From contig JABGPF010000022.1 in the NCBI GenBank assembly GCA_018645065.1, positions 1 to 33,856 of the forward strand: a stretch of DNA of 33,856 nucleotides. Reading direction: 5' to 3'. This document shows positions 7,884 to 15,220 of this stretch, one piece after another; within the stretch, counting starts at the first letter, position 1, and every line of letters begins with the position of its first letter. Both the position numbers and the translations under genes were made by a program. The notes beneath the pieces were generated by a model, which searched no databases, was not told the origin of the DNA, and worked only from the letters and a program-made list of their open reading frames with translations. The stretch comes from Phycisphaerales bacterium. Lineage in GTDB: Bacteria; Planctomycetota; Phycisphaerae; SM23-33.

Positions 7884-10508
7884 ATGGCACGAATGCACAG
7901 AATCGGAATTTCGCTGTTCTTAGCGGTGGCGATTTTATCGCTCGGTTGTTTTGTATCTCAAGGTGATGCGGCGAGCAAACCGCAACGCAAGCAAAAGCCC
8001 CAGCGTAAGCAGAAGGCCCCGAAGAAACGCCCGGCGCCCAAACGCGCCAAACTTACCCCCGCCCAGCAGGCAGCAAAGGCGATGAAACTTGCCCGAGCTA
8101 CGCTGGCGTACGTTCAGAAATCCGAACCGCGCCCGAAGCTGGCGGCCGAACTCGACGCCTTGGCGAAACGAAATGCTCCCGCCGACGAAATCGCAAAACT
8201 CCGGCGCCGAATTATCATGTCGCACCCGGCGCTGAATTTCGATCGCCTGCTGATCAACCAAAACCCTCCACCGCTATACAGCCACAACTGCGATCAGTAT
8301 CTCGGTCGGCACAGCCGCACCGGCCCGGGCATCACCATCCTGGAATCGTGGAAGGATAATCCCAAGCCCGTTGTGCTGCTTAAAGGCAAGCTGCCGGTCG
8401 GGGCGACGAACAAACCGAAACTCTCCTGGGACGCCAAACGCATCGTGTTCGCCTTCTGCGATCACACGCAGAAAACTCCCAGCCTCCGCCGCTACTTCAT
8501 CTACGAAGCCGCCGTCGACGGATCGCACGTCAAGCAGATCACCGGCTCGGCATCAGACGCGATGGCCCGCTGGGGCGGACGCCAGACCGTGCTCATCGAG
8601 GACAACGATCCGTGCTACCTGCCCGACGGCGGGATAGCGTTTGTCTCGACCCGCATGCAGGGTTACGGGCGATGCCATAACGGACGCTACACGCCCTCGC
8701 TGCTGCTGCACCGCGTCGAGCGAAACGGTAGCGGGCTGAAGCAGATATCGTTCGCCGAGGCCAACGAAGCCGATCCGGTAGTCCTGCCCGACGGACGAAT
8801 GGTTTACACCCGCTGGGACTACATTAACCGCAACGTGACGATGTTCCACATGCTGTGGTACACCCGGCCCGACGGAGCGACACAGGCGAACTTCTTCGGC
8901 GCAGACACCGTAAGCCCGTGGATGATCTCCGAGACCGTTGCGATCCCCAACTCGACAAAAGTAGTCGCACTGGCGACGGGCCATCACAGTTTTTCGACCG
9001 GATGCATTATCAGAATCGATCCGAACGTAGGCGAAAACGGGAGAAAACCCATCACGCGCATCACGCCTGAAATCCCGTTCTTCGAGGCTGAGGCTCGGAC
9101 CATCAAGGGCTGCTATTCCACGCCCTGGCCGATCACTGAAGATTTGTTCCTGGCGGCGTATTCGCCCCAGCAACTTCCCAAGCAGGGGCGCAAACCGGCT
9201 GACACGTTTGGGATTTATCTGGTCGATTCGTTTGGCGGACGCGAGCTGATTTACAAGGGTGCTGCGTCGAGTTTTTCGCCCACCCCGTTACGTGCGACAA
9301 AGGCGCCGCGACTTATTCCGTCATCGTTGCAGCCGGGCGCGGCGGCTACGGGCGTCTTCGCGGTGCAGGACGTTTACGAAACAATGAACGACCCGGACAA
9401 GCTCCTCAAACCGGGCGTTATCAAGGCTCTGCGGATCAACGAGATGGTGAATCAACCGGCGGTCTGGAAAAATCAACCCAGCCTCGTGCGACACGAAGTA
9501 GCGAAGAATATTCTCGGTACGGTTCCGGTCAAAGCCAACGGTTCGGTGATGTTCACCGCACCGGCGGGCAAACCGCTGCAGCTCCAGGCGCTGGATGAAA
9601 ACGGTATGGCCGTGATGACCATGCGAACATTGGTTTATCTCCAGCCCGGTGAGTTCCGCAGTTGCGTAGGTTGTCACGAGCAGAAGGGCGCCGCGCCACC
9701 GGCGTCGCCGACGGCGATGAGGGGCAAGCCAATCGCGATTACCCCGCCCGCTGACCCGTCGTACAAAAACGGATTCAGTTTTATGCGGTCGGTCCAACCG
9801 GTGCTCGATCGTCACTGCATCAAATGTCACGGGCTCGGTAAGACCGAAGGCAAGCTTGATCTGCTGGGAACGGTGGAAACCCCGAGGCTGCCTCGCGGCT
9901 GGATGAAGTCGGCGATACTGAAGGTTACTCGATCGTACAATTCGATTTGCAACGCGCCCGGGCAGATTAAAATCGCCAAGTTTAAAGGCGAGACTCACGC
10001 CACGCGCCCGCGCGATTATTTCGCGGCCGCCAGCAAGCTCGCTCCGCTGCTTCTGAAAGGTCACGCCAAGGTGAAGTTTACCGCCAGGGAAATCGCTCCG
10101 ATTATCGACTGGCTCGATGTGAACGCACAATATTGCGGTAACTATTCGTTCAACCGCATCGAAGATCGCCAGGCCAATCCAGCCGGTGAGAAAGCCCTTC
10201 GCGCCTGGATCGCCAAACGGTTCGACGCGAAACTGGCTGACCAACCGTTCGCCGCTCTGGTCAACGTAGGACGCCCCGAAGCCAGCCGCATCCTGAACGC
10301 GCCGCTGCCGATCGCAGCGGGCGGATGGGGCCAAATCAAATCCGGGTTCAAGAGCATAAACGACCCGGACTACAAGCAGGCGGTAAAACTCGTGACAGCC
10401 TCAATCCAACCCCGCAAACACCGCGACATCAACGGAACCTGCGGAAGGGATAAATGCATCTGCAAGAGTTGCTGGGTCCGCCAACTGGCGTCCGGCCAGC
10501 ACAAATAA
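7884..10508 (+). CDS. HzsA-related diheme c-type cytochrome with PD40 propeller (divergent paralog 4)
   Basis: Last gene of the cytochrome operon, about 874 aa. ATG at 7884 is preferred over 7878 because AGAGGTG (7869-7875) is then 8 nt away; the 7878 ATG would overlap the previous stop as ATGA. The N-terminus is a hydrophobic leader (ISLFLAVAILSLGC, then SQGDA) followed by a Lys/Pro/Arg-rich linker of about 30 residues and a helical stretch. The propeller and HzsA-like middle domain are recognisable but diverged from the other three. There are only two CxxCH sites, CVGCH near residue 594 and CIKCH near 645. The third heme region and the RFDMPGFRPNVHY tail are missing, replaced by a Cys-rich end (CGRDKCICKSCW) that could bind a metal or form disulfides. 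LSLGC is not a canonical lipobox, so a lipoprotein is possible but unproven. Confidence 0.8.
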   Translation: MARMHRIGISLFLAVAILSLGCFVSQGDAASKPQRKQKPQRKQKAPKKRPAPKRAKLTPAQQAAKAMKLARATLAYVQKSEPRPKLAAELDALAKRNAPADEIAKLRRRIIMSHPALNFDRLLINQNPPPLYSHNCDQYLGRHSRTGPGITILESWKDNPKPVVLLKGKLPVGATNKPKLSWDAKRIVFAFCDHTQKTPSLRRYFIYEAAVDGSHVKQITGSASDAMARWGGRQTVLIEDNDPCYLPDGGIAFVSTRMQGYGRCHNGRYTPSLLLHRVERNGSGLKQISFAEANEADPVVLPDGRMVYTRWDYINRNVTMFHMLWYTRPDGATQANFFGADTVSPWMISETVAIPNSTKVVALATGHHSFSTGCIIRIDPNVGENGRKPITRITPEIPFFEAEARTIKGCYSTPWPITEDLFLAAYSPQQLPKQGRKPADTFGIYLVDSFGGRELIYKGAASSFSPTPLRATKAPRLIPSSLQPGAAATGVFAVQDVYETMNDPDKLLKPGVIKALRINEMVNQPAVWKNQPSLVRHEVAKNILGTVPVKANGSVMFTAPAGKPLQLQALDENGMAVMTMRTLVYLQPGEFRSCVGCHEQKGAAPPASPTAMRGKPIAITPPADPSYKNGFSFMRSVQPVLDRHCIKCHGLGKTEGKLDLLGTVETPRLPRGWMKSAILKVTRSYNSICNAPGQIKIAKFKGETHATRPRDYFAAASKLAPLLLKGHAKVKFTAREIAPIIDWLDVNAQYCGNYSFNRIEDRQANPAGEKALRAWIAKRFDAKLADQPFAALVNVGRPEASRILNAPLPIAAGGWGQIKSGFKSINDPDYKQAVKLVTASIQPRKHRDINGTCGRDKCICKSCWVRQLASGQHK

Positions 10509-10579
10509 AGAGACGCCCGCAGCGCCGAGTTTGGCGGGGGGATATCGGGACTGTTTTTTCGACGGTCGCGGGCCGGGTG

Positions 10580-10608
10580 TAGACAGTCACCCTGACCATT
10601 GTTATAGT
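10580..10608 (+). promoter_or_regulatory. sigma70-type promoter for the DUF6263-like gene
   Basis: TAGACA (10580-10585) and TATAGT (10603-10608) are separated by exactly 17 nt; each box matches consensus at 5 of 6 positions. The site lies 64 nt upstream of the ATG at 10672 and 72 nt after the end of the cytochrome operon. This is the best-looking promoter in the window, read by eye only. Confidence 0.5.
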
Positions 10609-10671
10609 TGCCGATGTCAAATTAACTTAGGCGGGGCGTCATTCCGCTGAAACAACGAAAGGGATATTCGC

Positions 10672-11676
10672 ATGACTTACGGGAAAGCAACTGTGTGGAC
10701 GATTCTGACTATCTTGCTGGGCATGAGCCAGATCCATTGCTCCGGTAGGGACGACGGGCCAATCCGCGACGAAGAGGCTTCTAACGGAGTAGAACCGCGA
10801 GTCTCCCTGACTGTAAAATACCCGATCGGTAAGTACGAAATGATCCAGGATCAGGACATGACCACCAAGGGGACTGTCAAAGCCGGATCTAAGAAACAAA
10901 AAATGAACACCACTCAGCAGATGAAGCAGTGGATGGACGTGGATGTCACGCCCGATTCCGACGGTAAGGTGCTCATCACGATGGGGTTCAACCGAATCCG
11001 ACAGGAAACCACGGGCGGACCGATGGGCGGCGTAATTGACACTGACGATTCAGCATCCATAGCCCGCAACCCTGCGGGCAAGGTTTTAAGGGCCATGAAG
11101 GGCGCCAAAATCACCATGAAATGCGACACCGATGGCAAGGTCACCGATGTACAGGGTATGAACGACCTGTGGGATCGTGTCGCTCGTGAGGATCCCCAAC
11201 TGGCGCCGATGATCGGGCAGTTCAAGAACACAATCGGTGATAAGCAGATGGGCGAGATAATCGGCCGATCGCAGGAATACATGCCCAGTGAACCGGTGGG
11301 CGTTGGGGCGGTCTGGTACGCGCAGTTTACGATGCCGATACCCATGGCCGGTGATATGGAATGCGAAGCCAAGTGCAAATTGATCAGCCTTACACCCAGC
11401 GCCAGCGGTCAGATCGCTACGATCAAAATGAGGGCTCGGGTACTTTCCCAAGGCGCCAAGAGCACTTCGATGGGTCCGGCGTCTATTAAGGTGAAGTCGA
11501 TGGATTTAATCATGAACGGTACGATGGAAATCAATGCCGATACCGGATTGTTGATGAAACAGTCCATTGATCTTGATGGTGCAATGTCGATGACAATATC
11601 CGCCCAGGGCAACAACGTGGAGATGGATGCAACTATCATCGGAACTCAGGAAGCCACGGTGAAAGAGATCAAATAG
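10672..11676 (+). CDS. secreted DUF6263-like protein
   Basis: Protein of 334 aa with an N-terminal hydrophobic leader (TVWTILTILLGMSQIHC). The start is the ATG preceded by AAAGGG. The mature part is beta-rich, with a two-part layout: an early KYPIGKYEMIQDQDM strand region, alternating polar/hydrophobic strands, and a central PVGVGAVWYAQF motif typical of DUF6263-type proteins as I remember them. The family has no known function. The Cys at the end of the leader is not in a good lipobox (QIHC), so simple secretion is as likely as lipidation. It is transcribed alone, from its own promoter, and ends in a strong terminator, so it is probably not part of the cytochrome operon. Confidence 0.65.
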   Translation: MTYGKATVWTILTILLGMSQIHCSGRDDGPIRDEEASNGVEPRVSLTVKYPIGKYEMIQDQDMTTKGTVKAGSKKQKMNTTQQMKQWMDVDVTPDSDGKVLITMGFNRIRQETTGGPMGGVIDTDDSASIARNPAGKVLRAMKGAKITMKCDTDGKVTDVQGMNDLWDRVAREDPQLAPMIGQFKNTIGDKQMGEIIGRSQEYMPSEPVGVGAVWYAQFTMPIPMAGDMECEAKCKLISLTPSASGQIATIKMRARVLSQGAKSTSMGPASIKVKSMDLIMNGTMEINADTGLLMKQSIDLDGAMSMTISAQGNNVEMDATIIGTQEATVKEIK

Positions 11677-11695
11677 ACAATCGACAATAATGTGC

Positions 11696-11734
11696 AAAAA
11701 AAGAGGCGCACCCGTCAGGGGCGCCTCTTTTTTT
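11696..11734 (+). terminator. intrinsic terminator of the DUF6263-like gene
   Basis: The arms AAAGAGGCGC and GCGCCTCTTT form a GC-rich stem around an 11-nt loop, flanked by seven A on the left and seven T on the right. The A/T flanks make it potentially functional in both directions. It begins 20 nt after the stop codon. Confidence 0.85.
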
Positions 11735-11765
11735 GGGTTCATGCCGGATTATTGGGGAGATGAAT

Positions 11766-11856
11766 AAACGGCGAATATCCAACCGAGCAACAAGGAATAT
11801 CCAATATCCAAGTTAACGGCCACGACCACAGCAAACGACAACAACTGAACGTTGTT
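11766..11856 (+). repeat. repeat element A (half copy of the intergenic word-repeat family)
   Basis: Contains the words AATATCCAAC, CAACAAGGAATATCCAA, CAAGTTAACGGCC and AACGACAAC (11834-11842) in the same order as the left arm of element C at 14935-15016. No long complementary arm follows; only a short stem AACAAC-TGAAC-GTTGTT (11840-11856) is seen. It looks like a single-armed or decayed copy. Confidence 0.65.
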
Positions 11857-11955
11857 ACTACTAGACACGGTTTCTGTCCGCATTATCTAAAGCCCCGAAA
11901 GACATAGGATCGCTAAAACTGTCCACACTGTGGACACGATTGTCGTGGAGTTAAT

Positions 11956-11985
11956 AAAAAGAGACGCCCGCGGTGGGCGTCTCTT
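11956..11985 (-). terminator. intrinsic terminator of leuB
   Basis: An 11-bp stem (AAGAGACGCCC / GGGCGTCTCTT) with a 5-nt loop. Read on the minus strand it ends in a T-run (CTCTTTTTATTAA). It starts 24 nt after the leuB stop. Confidence 0.85.
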
Positions 11986-12009
11986 GTGAAGCGTTTTATG
12001 TGGGTGAGT

Positions 12010-13110
12010 CTATTCGGCGTCGGTTACTGTCTTGGCGATCAGGTCGCCGACTTCTGTTGTCGAGAAGCCCATGCGGCCTGCCGACTGGCTCTGCATTTTC
12101 GGGGTAGTTTCTCGGATCGCCTGCTCGACGCGGTTGCCCGCCTCTACAAGCTTGGGGTTATCCGTGTTTCTGCCCGTTTCGCTGAGCAGCATCGCCAGCG
12201 ATGCGATAGCGGCGATCGGGTTGATCACATTCTGGCCGGTGTACTTCGGAGCCGATCCGCCGATGGGCTCGAACATGCTCACGCCGCCGGGGTTGATATT
12301 ACCGCCGGCCGCTACGCCCATTCCGCCCTGGATCATCGCGCCGAGGTCAGTGATGATGTCGCCGAACATGTTGCAGACCACGATCGTGTCGTAATACTCG
12401 GGGTTCTTCACGAACCACATGCATGCCGCGTCGATATGGTTGTAGTCTTTGGTCAGTTCGGGATATTCCTCACCGATTTCCATGAACGCACGGAACCACA
12501 GGTCGTGGGCGTACGTCAGCACGTTGTTCTTGCCGACCAGAGTAATCTGCTTCTTGTCGTTGCGACGCATGCACAGGTCCATCGAGTAGCGGATCGCCCG
12601 CTCGACGCCCTGACGCGTGTTGCACATTGTCTGGGTCGCCACTTCGTTGGGCGTGCCCTTGTACTGGAAACCGCCCATGCCTGAGTAGAGTCCCTCGGTG
12701 TTTTCGCGGACGACGACGAAGTCGATATCTTCGGAAGTCTTGCCCGCCAGCGGGGTCTCAACGCCCGGGTAAAGCGTTACCGGACGGAGGTTAATGTACT
12801 GGTCCAACTGGAAACGAGCCTTCAGCAGCAGACCTTTTTCCAGGATACCAGGCGCCACGTCGGGATGGCCGACCGCGCCAAGGTAGATCGCGTCGAAGGC
12901 GTTCAGCTCGTCGATCTCTTCTTCGGTGATAACCGGAATCGAAGCGGAATTCGGGTCGCCGCCGGCTGCTAGATAACGATCGCCACTGACGTCGAAATCC
13001 TGGGTTGTGTATTCAAAACCGACCTTCGCGGCAACTGCTTCGAGCACCTTGAGCCCTTCAGCCACTACTTCCGGTCCAGTTCCATCGCCGCCAATTACTG
13101 CAATTTTCAT
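12010..13110 (-). CDS. leuB: 3-isopropylmalate dehydrogenase
   Basis: Cytoplasmic 366-aa enzyme of the isocitrate/isopropylmalate dehydrogenase family; oxidatively decarboxylates 3-isopropylmalate in leucine synthesis with NAD. Seen: GGDGTGPEVV (residues 7-16), substrate-loop region VGHPDVAPGILEKGLLLKARF, VVRENTEGLYSG (132-143), GKNNVLTYA and NMFGDIITDLGA (the Mg-binding Asp region). GDPS/GHPD-VxxGxLExGLLLKxRF and the ENTEG form resemble the actinobacterial LeuB type. The ENTEG motif is shared with tartrate and NAD-isocitrate dehydrogenases, which is the main alternative. Length is normal. The start is supported by AAAAGGATAGAATC before the ATG. No leuA, leuC or leuD is in the window; the gene stands alone with its own terminator. 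Confidence 0.8.
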   Translation of the reverse strand: MKIAVIGGDGTGPEVVAEGLKVLEAVAAKVGFEYTTQDFDVSGDRYLAAGGDPNSASIPVITEEEIDELNAFDAIYLGAVGHPDVAPGILEKGLLLKARFQLDQYINLRPVTLYPGVETPLAGKTSEDIDFVVVRENTEGLYSGMGGFQYKGTPNEVATQTMCNTRQGVERAIRYSMDLCMRRNDKKQITLVGKNNVLTYAHDLWFRAFMEIGEEYPELTKDYNHIDAACMWFVKNPEYYDTIVVCNMFGDIITDLGAMIQGGMGVAAGGNINPGGVSMFEPIGGSAPKYTGQNVINPIAAIASLAMLLSETGRNTDNPKLVEAGNRVEQAIRETTPKMQSQSAGRMGFSTTEVGDLIAKTVTDAE

Positions 13111-13132
13111 GATTCTATCCTTTTAAATCAGC

Positions 13133-13180
13133 GTAGTATTCTTACTACTTCATAATACAACAAGCCCCACATAGTACTAT
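13133..13180 (-). promoter_or_regulatory. two palindromes in the leuB leader, possible operators
   Basis: GTAGTATTCTTACTAC (13133-13148, a 6-bp stem with a 4-nt spacer) and the perfect palindrome ATAGTACTAT (13171-13180) share a GTA/TAC core and lie 23-70 nt upstream of the leuB ATG. A -10-like TATTAT on the minus strand lies between them, but no convincing -35 was found. Function as operators is a guess. Confidence 0.3.
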
Positions 13181-13290
13181 ATGCGCGCACGTTATGATAG
13201 TCAAAAATTGCGAAAGCGAATCTGTGGTGTGCTACCAGATTTCTTTGCAAGCAAGATTCTCATATTGTTTGGGGTATCCGATGGTTTTGA

Positions 13291-13503
13291 TTTCGACACA
13301 GAGACTCAGAGGCTCAGAGAACGGCAAGGGCAACGGCGTTTTTTTTGTTACGGCGAAAAAACGACAACAGAGAAAGCAGAGAAACAGAGGACGGCGAGAG
13401 TCTTTCTTGTTGTCTCCTCTGCTCGCTCTGCTTTCTCTGTCGTCGTTACAAAAAAGAACTTTGCCGTTGCCGTTCTCTGAGCCTCTGAGCCTCTGTGTCG
13501 AAA
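13291..13503. repeat. repeat element B (long imperfect inverted repeat, CACAGAG/ACGGCA words)
   Basis: The terminal 30 nt at 13291-13320 and 13474-13503 are complementary at 29 of 30 positions. Inside, the arms continue imperfectly (about 105 nt each, almost no loop), with complementary AACGGCAA, CGACAACAGAGAAAGCAGAG-like and GAGGA segments. Words CACAGAG, CTCAGAG, ACGGCAAGGGCAACGGC and AACGACAAC (13360-13368) recur in element D. The whole unit could fold into one long hairpin. Confidence 0.8.
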
Positions 13504-13516
13504 AGTTGTTTATTCG

Positions 13517-13936
13517 TCAATCTTGCTTCTGTTTTGTTTCCCAGATTTTGAAGGCGTCCAGGGCGGTTTTGATCGATTTTACTGTTACCCCCACCACCAG
13601 TGCGTCGTCGAGATAACCTACGCCGGGGATGAAGTCAGGGATGGCGTCGAACGGGTTTACGAAGTAGATGATCGCGCCTAATGCTATCGCGATTGTCTTC
13701 CAGGGCACGTCGCGGTACTCACTGGCTCCCCAGGCGCGGACCAGACGCACCAGTGTCGCCAGGTCGCTTACGACTTTGCGGAGTGAACCTTTGTTGCGTT
13801 TGGCCTTTTTGGCTGCTTCGACCGCCAACTGCATTGCGCGCTCGGGAGCGTTGCGGTAGTCGCGGGCGACTTTGGTTGCCTGATCGGCTTGGTCCTTGGC
13901 GTCAAAGTCTTTGAGATCTTCGGGTTGCTCGCTCAT
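13517..13936 (-). CDS. YkvA/DUF1232 family protein
   Basis: Small protein of 139 aa. The C-terminal half has the DUF1232 signature VNPFDAIPDFIPGVGYLDD around a hydrophobic hairpin, preceded by a charged N-terminus with Lys/Arg-rich AAKKAKRNKG. Members are short, probably membrane-associated, and of unknown function. Its ATG overlaps the prmC stop (ATGA, 4 nt), so the two are translated as a coupled pair. Length is typical for the family. Confidence 0.8.
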   Translation of the reverse strand: MSEQPEDLKDFDAKDQADQATKVARDYRNAPERAMQLAVEAAKKAKRNKGSLRKVVSDLATLVRLVRAWGASEYRDVPWKTIAIALGAIIYFVNPFDAIPDFIPGVGYLDDALVVGVTVKSIKTALDAFKIWETKQKQD

Positions 13937-14823
13937 TGCGCGATCCGCCTGACGGTAATGGTACGCTCGATGTCCTGGTGATCTTTCAGGATAATCGGTG
14001 TGTCGAACTGATCGATATCCGCGATAAGTGCGATGATCGCCTGGTGCTGCTCGGCGCCGAATTCCAGAGCGAACATTCCGCCCGGAAGAAGCATTTGCGG
14101 TATCTGCGGTAGTAGTTTTCTGATGCAGTTCAGCCCGTCTGGCCCTGAGAACAGTGCTGCCGGAGGTTCGTGCTTAACTGATACGCCGATCGGGTCGTTA
14201 TCGCCCACATATGGCGGGTTTACGGTTATCACGTCGAACTGGCGGTCTTGGAAATCGGGGCAATTTTCGGGAATGTTTACCAGATCTGCAACTCCGCAGC
14301 TTACTCGATCGGCTACGCTGTGTGTTTCTGCGTTTGTTTGTGCTACTGCGACGGCCTGTGGGCAGATATCGCTTGCCAGTACGGTCACATTGCTGACTTG
14401 CAGTGCAGTTGCGATCGCCACGCATCCGCTTCCCGTGCAGATATCCCACATCAGGCCCGGCCGGTCCAGCGTTTTCAGGTGGGCTTCAGCCTCGGCGACG
14501 AGCTGTTCTGTTTCTGGCCTGGGGATAAGCACATCTTTTGTGACTTTGAATTGTACGGAGTAAAATTCTCTCGATCCTACGAGATACGCCGTAGGTTCGT
14601 GCTGCGAGGCCCGTTTCACCGATTGCCTGTAATTGGTAAGTTCGTCTGGGGACGGGGTGTAGTCAAAGCGGGTGTAGAGTTCGATCCGTTGGCATTTAAG
14701 TGTGTGCGCCAGCAGTACTTCAGCGCAGAGTCGCGGTTGATCGACTTCCGCATCGGCGAAGTATTTTTTGGTCCACTCCAGTAGTTTCAGCACTGTCCAT
14801 GCGCCCGTAGATTCGTTGCTCAT
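13933..14823 (-). CDS. prmC: peptide chain release factor N5-glutamine methyltransferase
   Basis: Cytoplasmic 296-aa SAM-dependent methyltransferase that modifies the GGQ glutamine of release factors RF1 and RF2. Visible: an N-terminal helical domain, the conserved PRPETE (101-106), SAM-binding DICTGSG (127-133), ASDICPQAV for the acidic ribose contact, and the catalytic NPPY (202-205). Length and motif order fit PrmC/HemK. It is the first gene of a pair with the DUF1232 gene. No prfA is adjacent here, whereas prfA-prmC is a common arrangement elsewhere. Confidence 0.9.
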   Translation of the reverse strand: MSNESTGAWTVLKLLEWTKKYFADAEVDQPRLCAEVLLAHTLKCQRIELYTRFDYTPSPDELTNYRQSVKRASQHEPTAYLVGSREFYSVQFKVTKDVLIPRPETEQLVAEAEAHLKTLDRPGLMWDICTGSGCVAIATALQVSNVTVLASDICPQAVAVAQTNAETHSVADRVSCGVADLVNIPENCPDFQDRQFDVITVNPPYVGDNDPIGVSVKHEPPAALFSGPDGLNCIRKLLPQIPQMLLPGGMFALEFGAEQHQAIIALIADIDQFDTPIILKDHQDIERTITVRRIAQ

Positions 14824-15220
14824 ATTATGGAGTTATCACAACTTGTCTCGGTCTGCAAGGGTGGGCTTGTCAATTGGTGGGGCGCAGGGATATAAATTGC
14901 GGGGCTGGTGACGTCAACGGCGACGGCGACGGAACAATATCCAACAGCCAACAAGAAATGTCCAATTTTCAAGTAACGTCAACGGCCAAAAGCAACGACC
15001 AACAGCGAACGACAACGGATACGGCGATAAGTGTCGCTTGCTGCTTTGTAGAGTAACCGTCACACAGCATCGCGCCCCAAATTACGACTCCAGATGCGTC
15101 GTGCCAAGCCGTTCGCCGTCGCCGTTGACGTTGACGTTCGCCGTTACTTGGAAATTGGAAATTTCTTGTTGGCTGTTGGATGTCGAAGATCCGAAGGAGG
15201 ATTGATCCGTGATCCGTCAT
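14824..15220. other. intergenic region holding repeat element C
   Basis: This 397-nt gap lies between the isochorismatase-like gene and prmC, both on the minus strand. Nearly all of it is taken up by repeat element C. The short frames in it (about 60-83 aa) follow repeat words and are not convincing genes. No clear prmC promoter was identified. Confidence 0.65.
14910..15181. repeat. repeat element C (inverted repeat, ATCCAACA/AACGGC words)
   Basis: The 40-nt arms at 14939-14978 and 15142-15181 are complementary at 38 of 40 positions, with about 160 nt between. Outside and inside the arms are ACGTCAACGGCGACGGCGAC-type hexamer runs on the left and the complementary GCCGTTGACGTTGACG runs on the right. 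The left arm matches element A word for word over about 80 nt, and AACGACAAC occurs at 15008-15016. Confidence 0.8.

Larger units (their letters stand above)
11677..12009. other. convergent intergenic region with two terminators and repeat element A
   Basis: This 333-nt gap separates the DUF6263-like gene (+) from leuB (-). From left to right it holds a bidirectional terminator (11696-11734), repeat element A (11766-11856), a 17-nt palindrome TGTCCACACTGTGGACA (11920-11936), and the leuB terminator (11956-11985). No coding sequence is supported. Confidence 0.7.
13111..13516. other. intergenic region upstream of leuB with palindromes and repeat element B
   Basis: This 406-nt gap lies between the YkvA-like gene and leuB, both on the minus strand. 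Its left 90 nt hold the leuB leader with two small palindromes (13133-13148 and 13171-13180). The rest is a large imperfect hairpin (13291-13503). Short open frames on the plus strand through the hairpin are low-complexity and have no ribosome site. Confidence 0.7.

Noticed and set aside
131-10508. True hydrazine synthase (anammox) operon
   Set aside because: No hzsB or hzsC genes, the presumed axial Tyr is absent, and four copies with added hemes do not match the known complex.
13181-13616. 99- and 140-aa plus-strand frames through element B
   Set aside because: They follow the hairpin arms, have no ribosome site and overlap the YkvA-like gene on the other strand.
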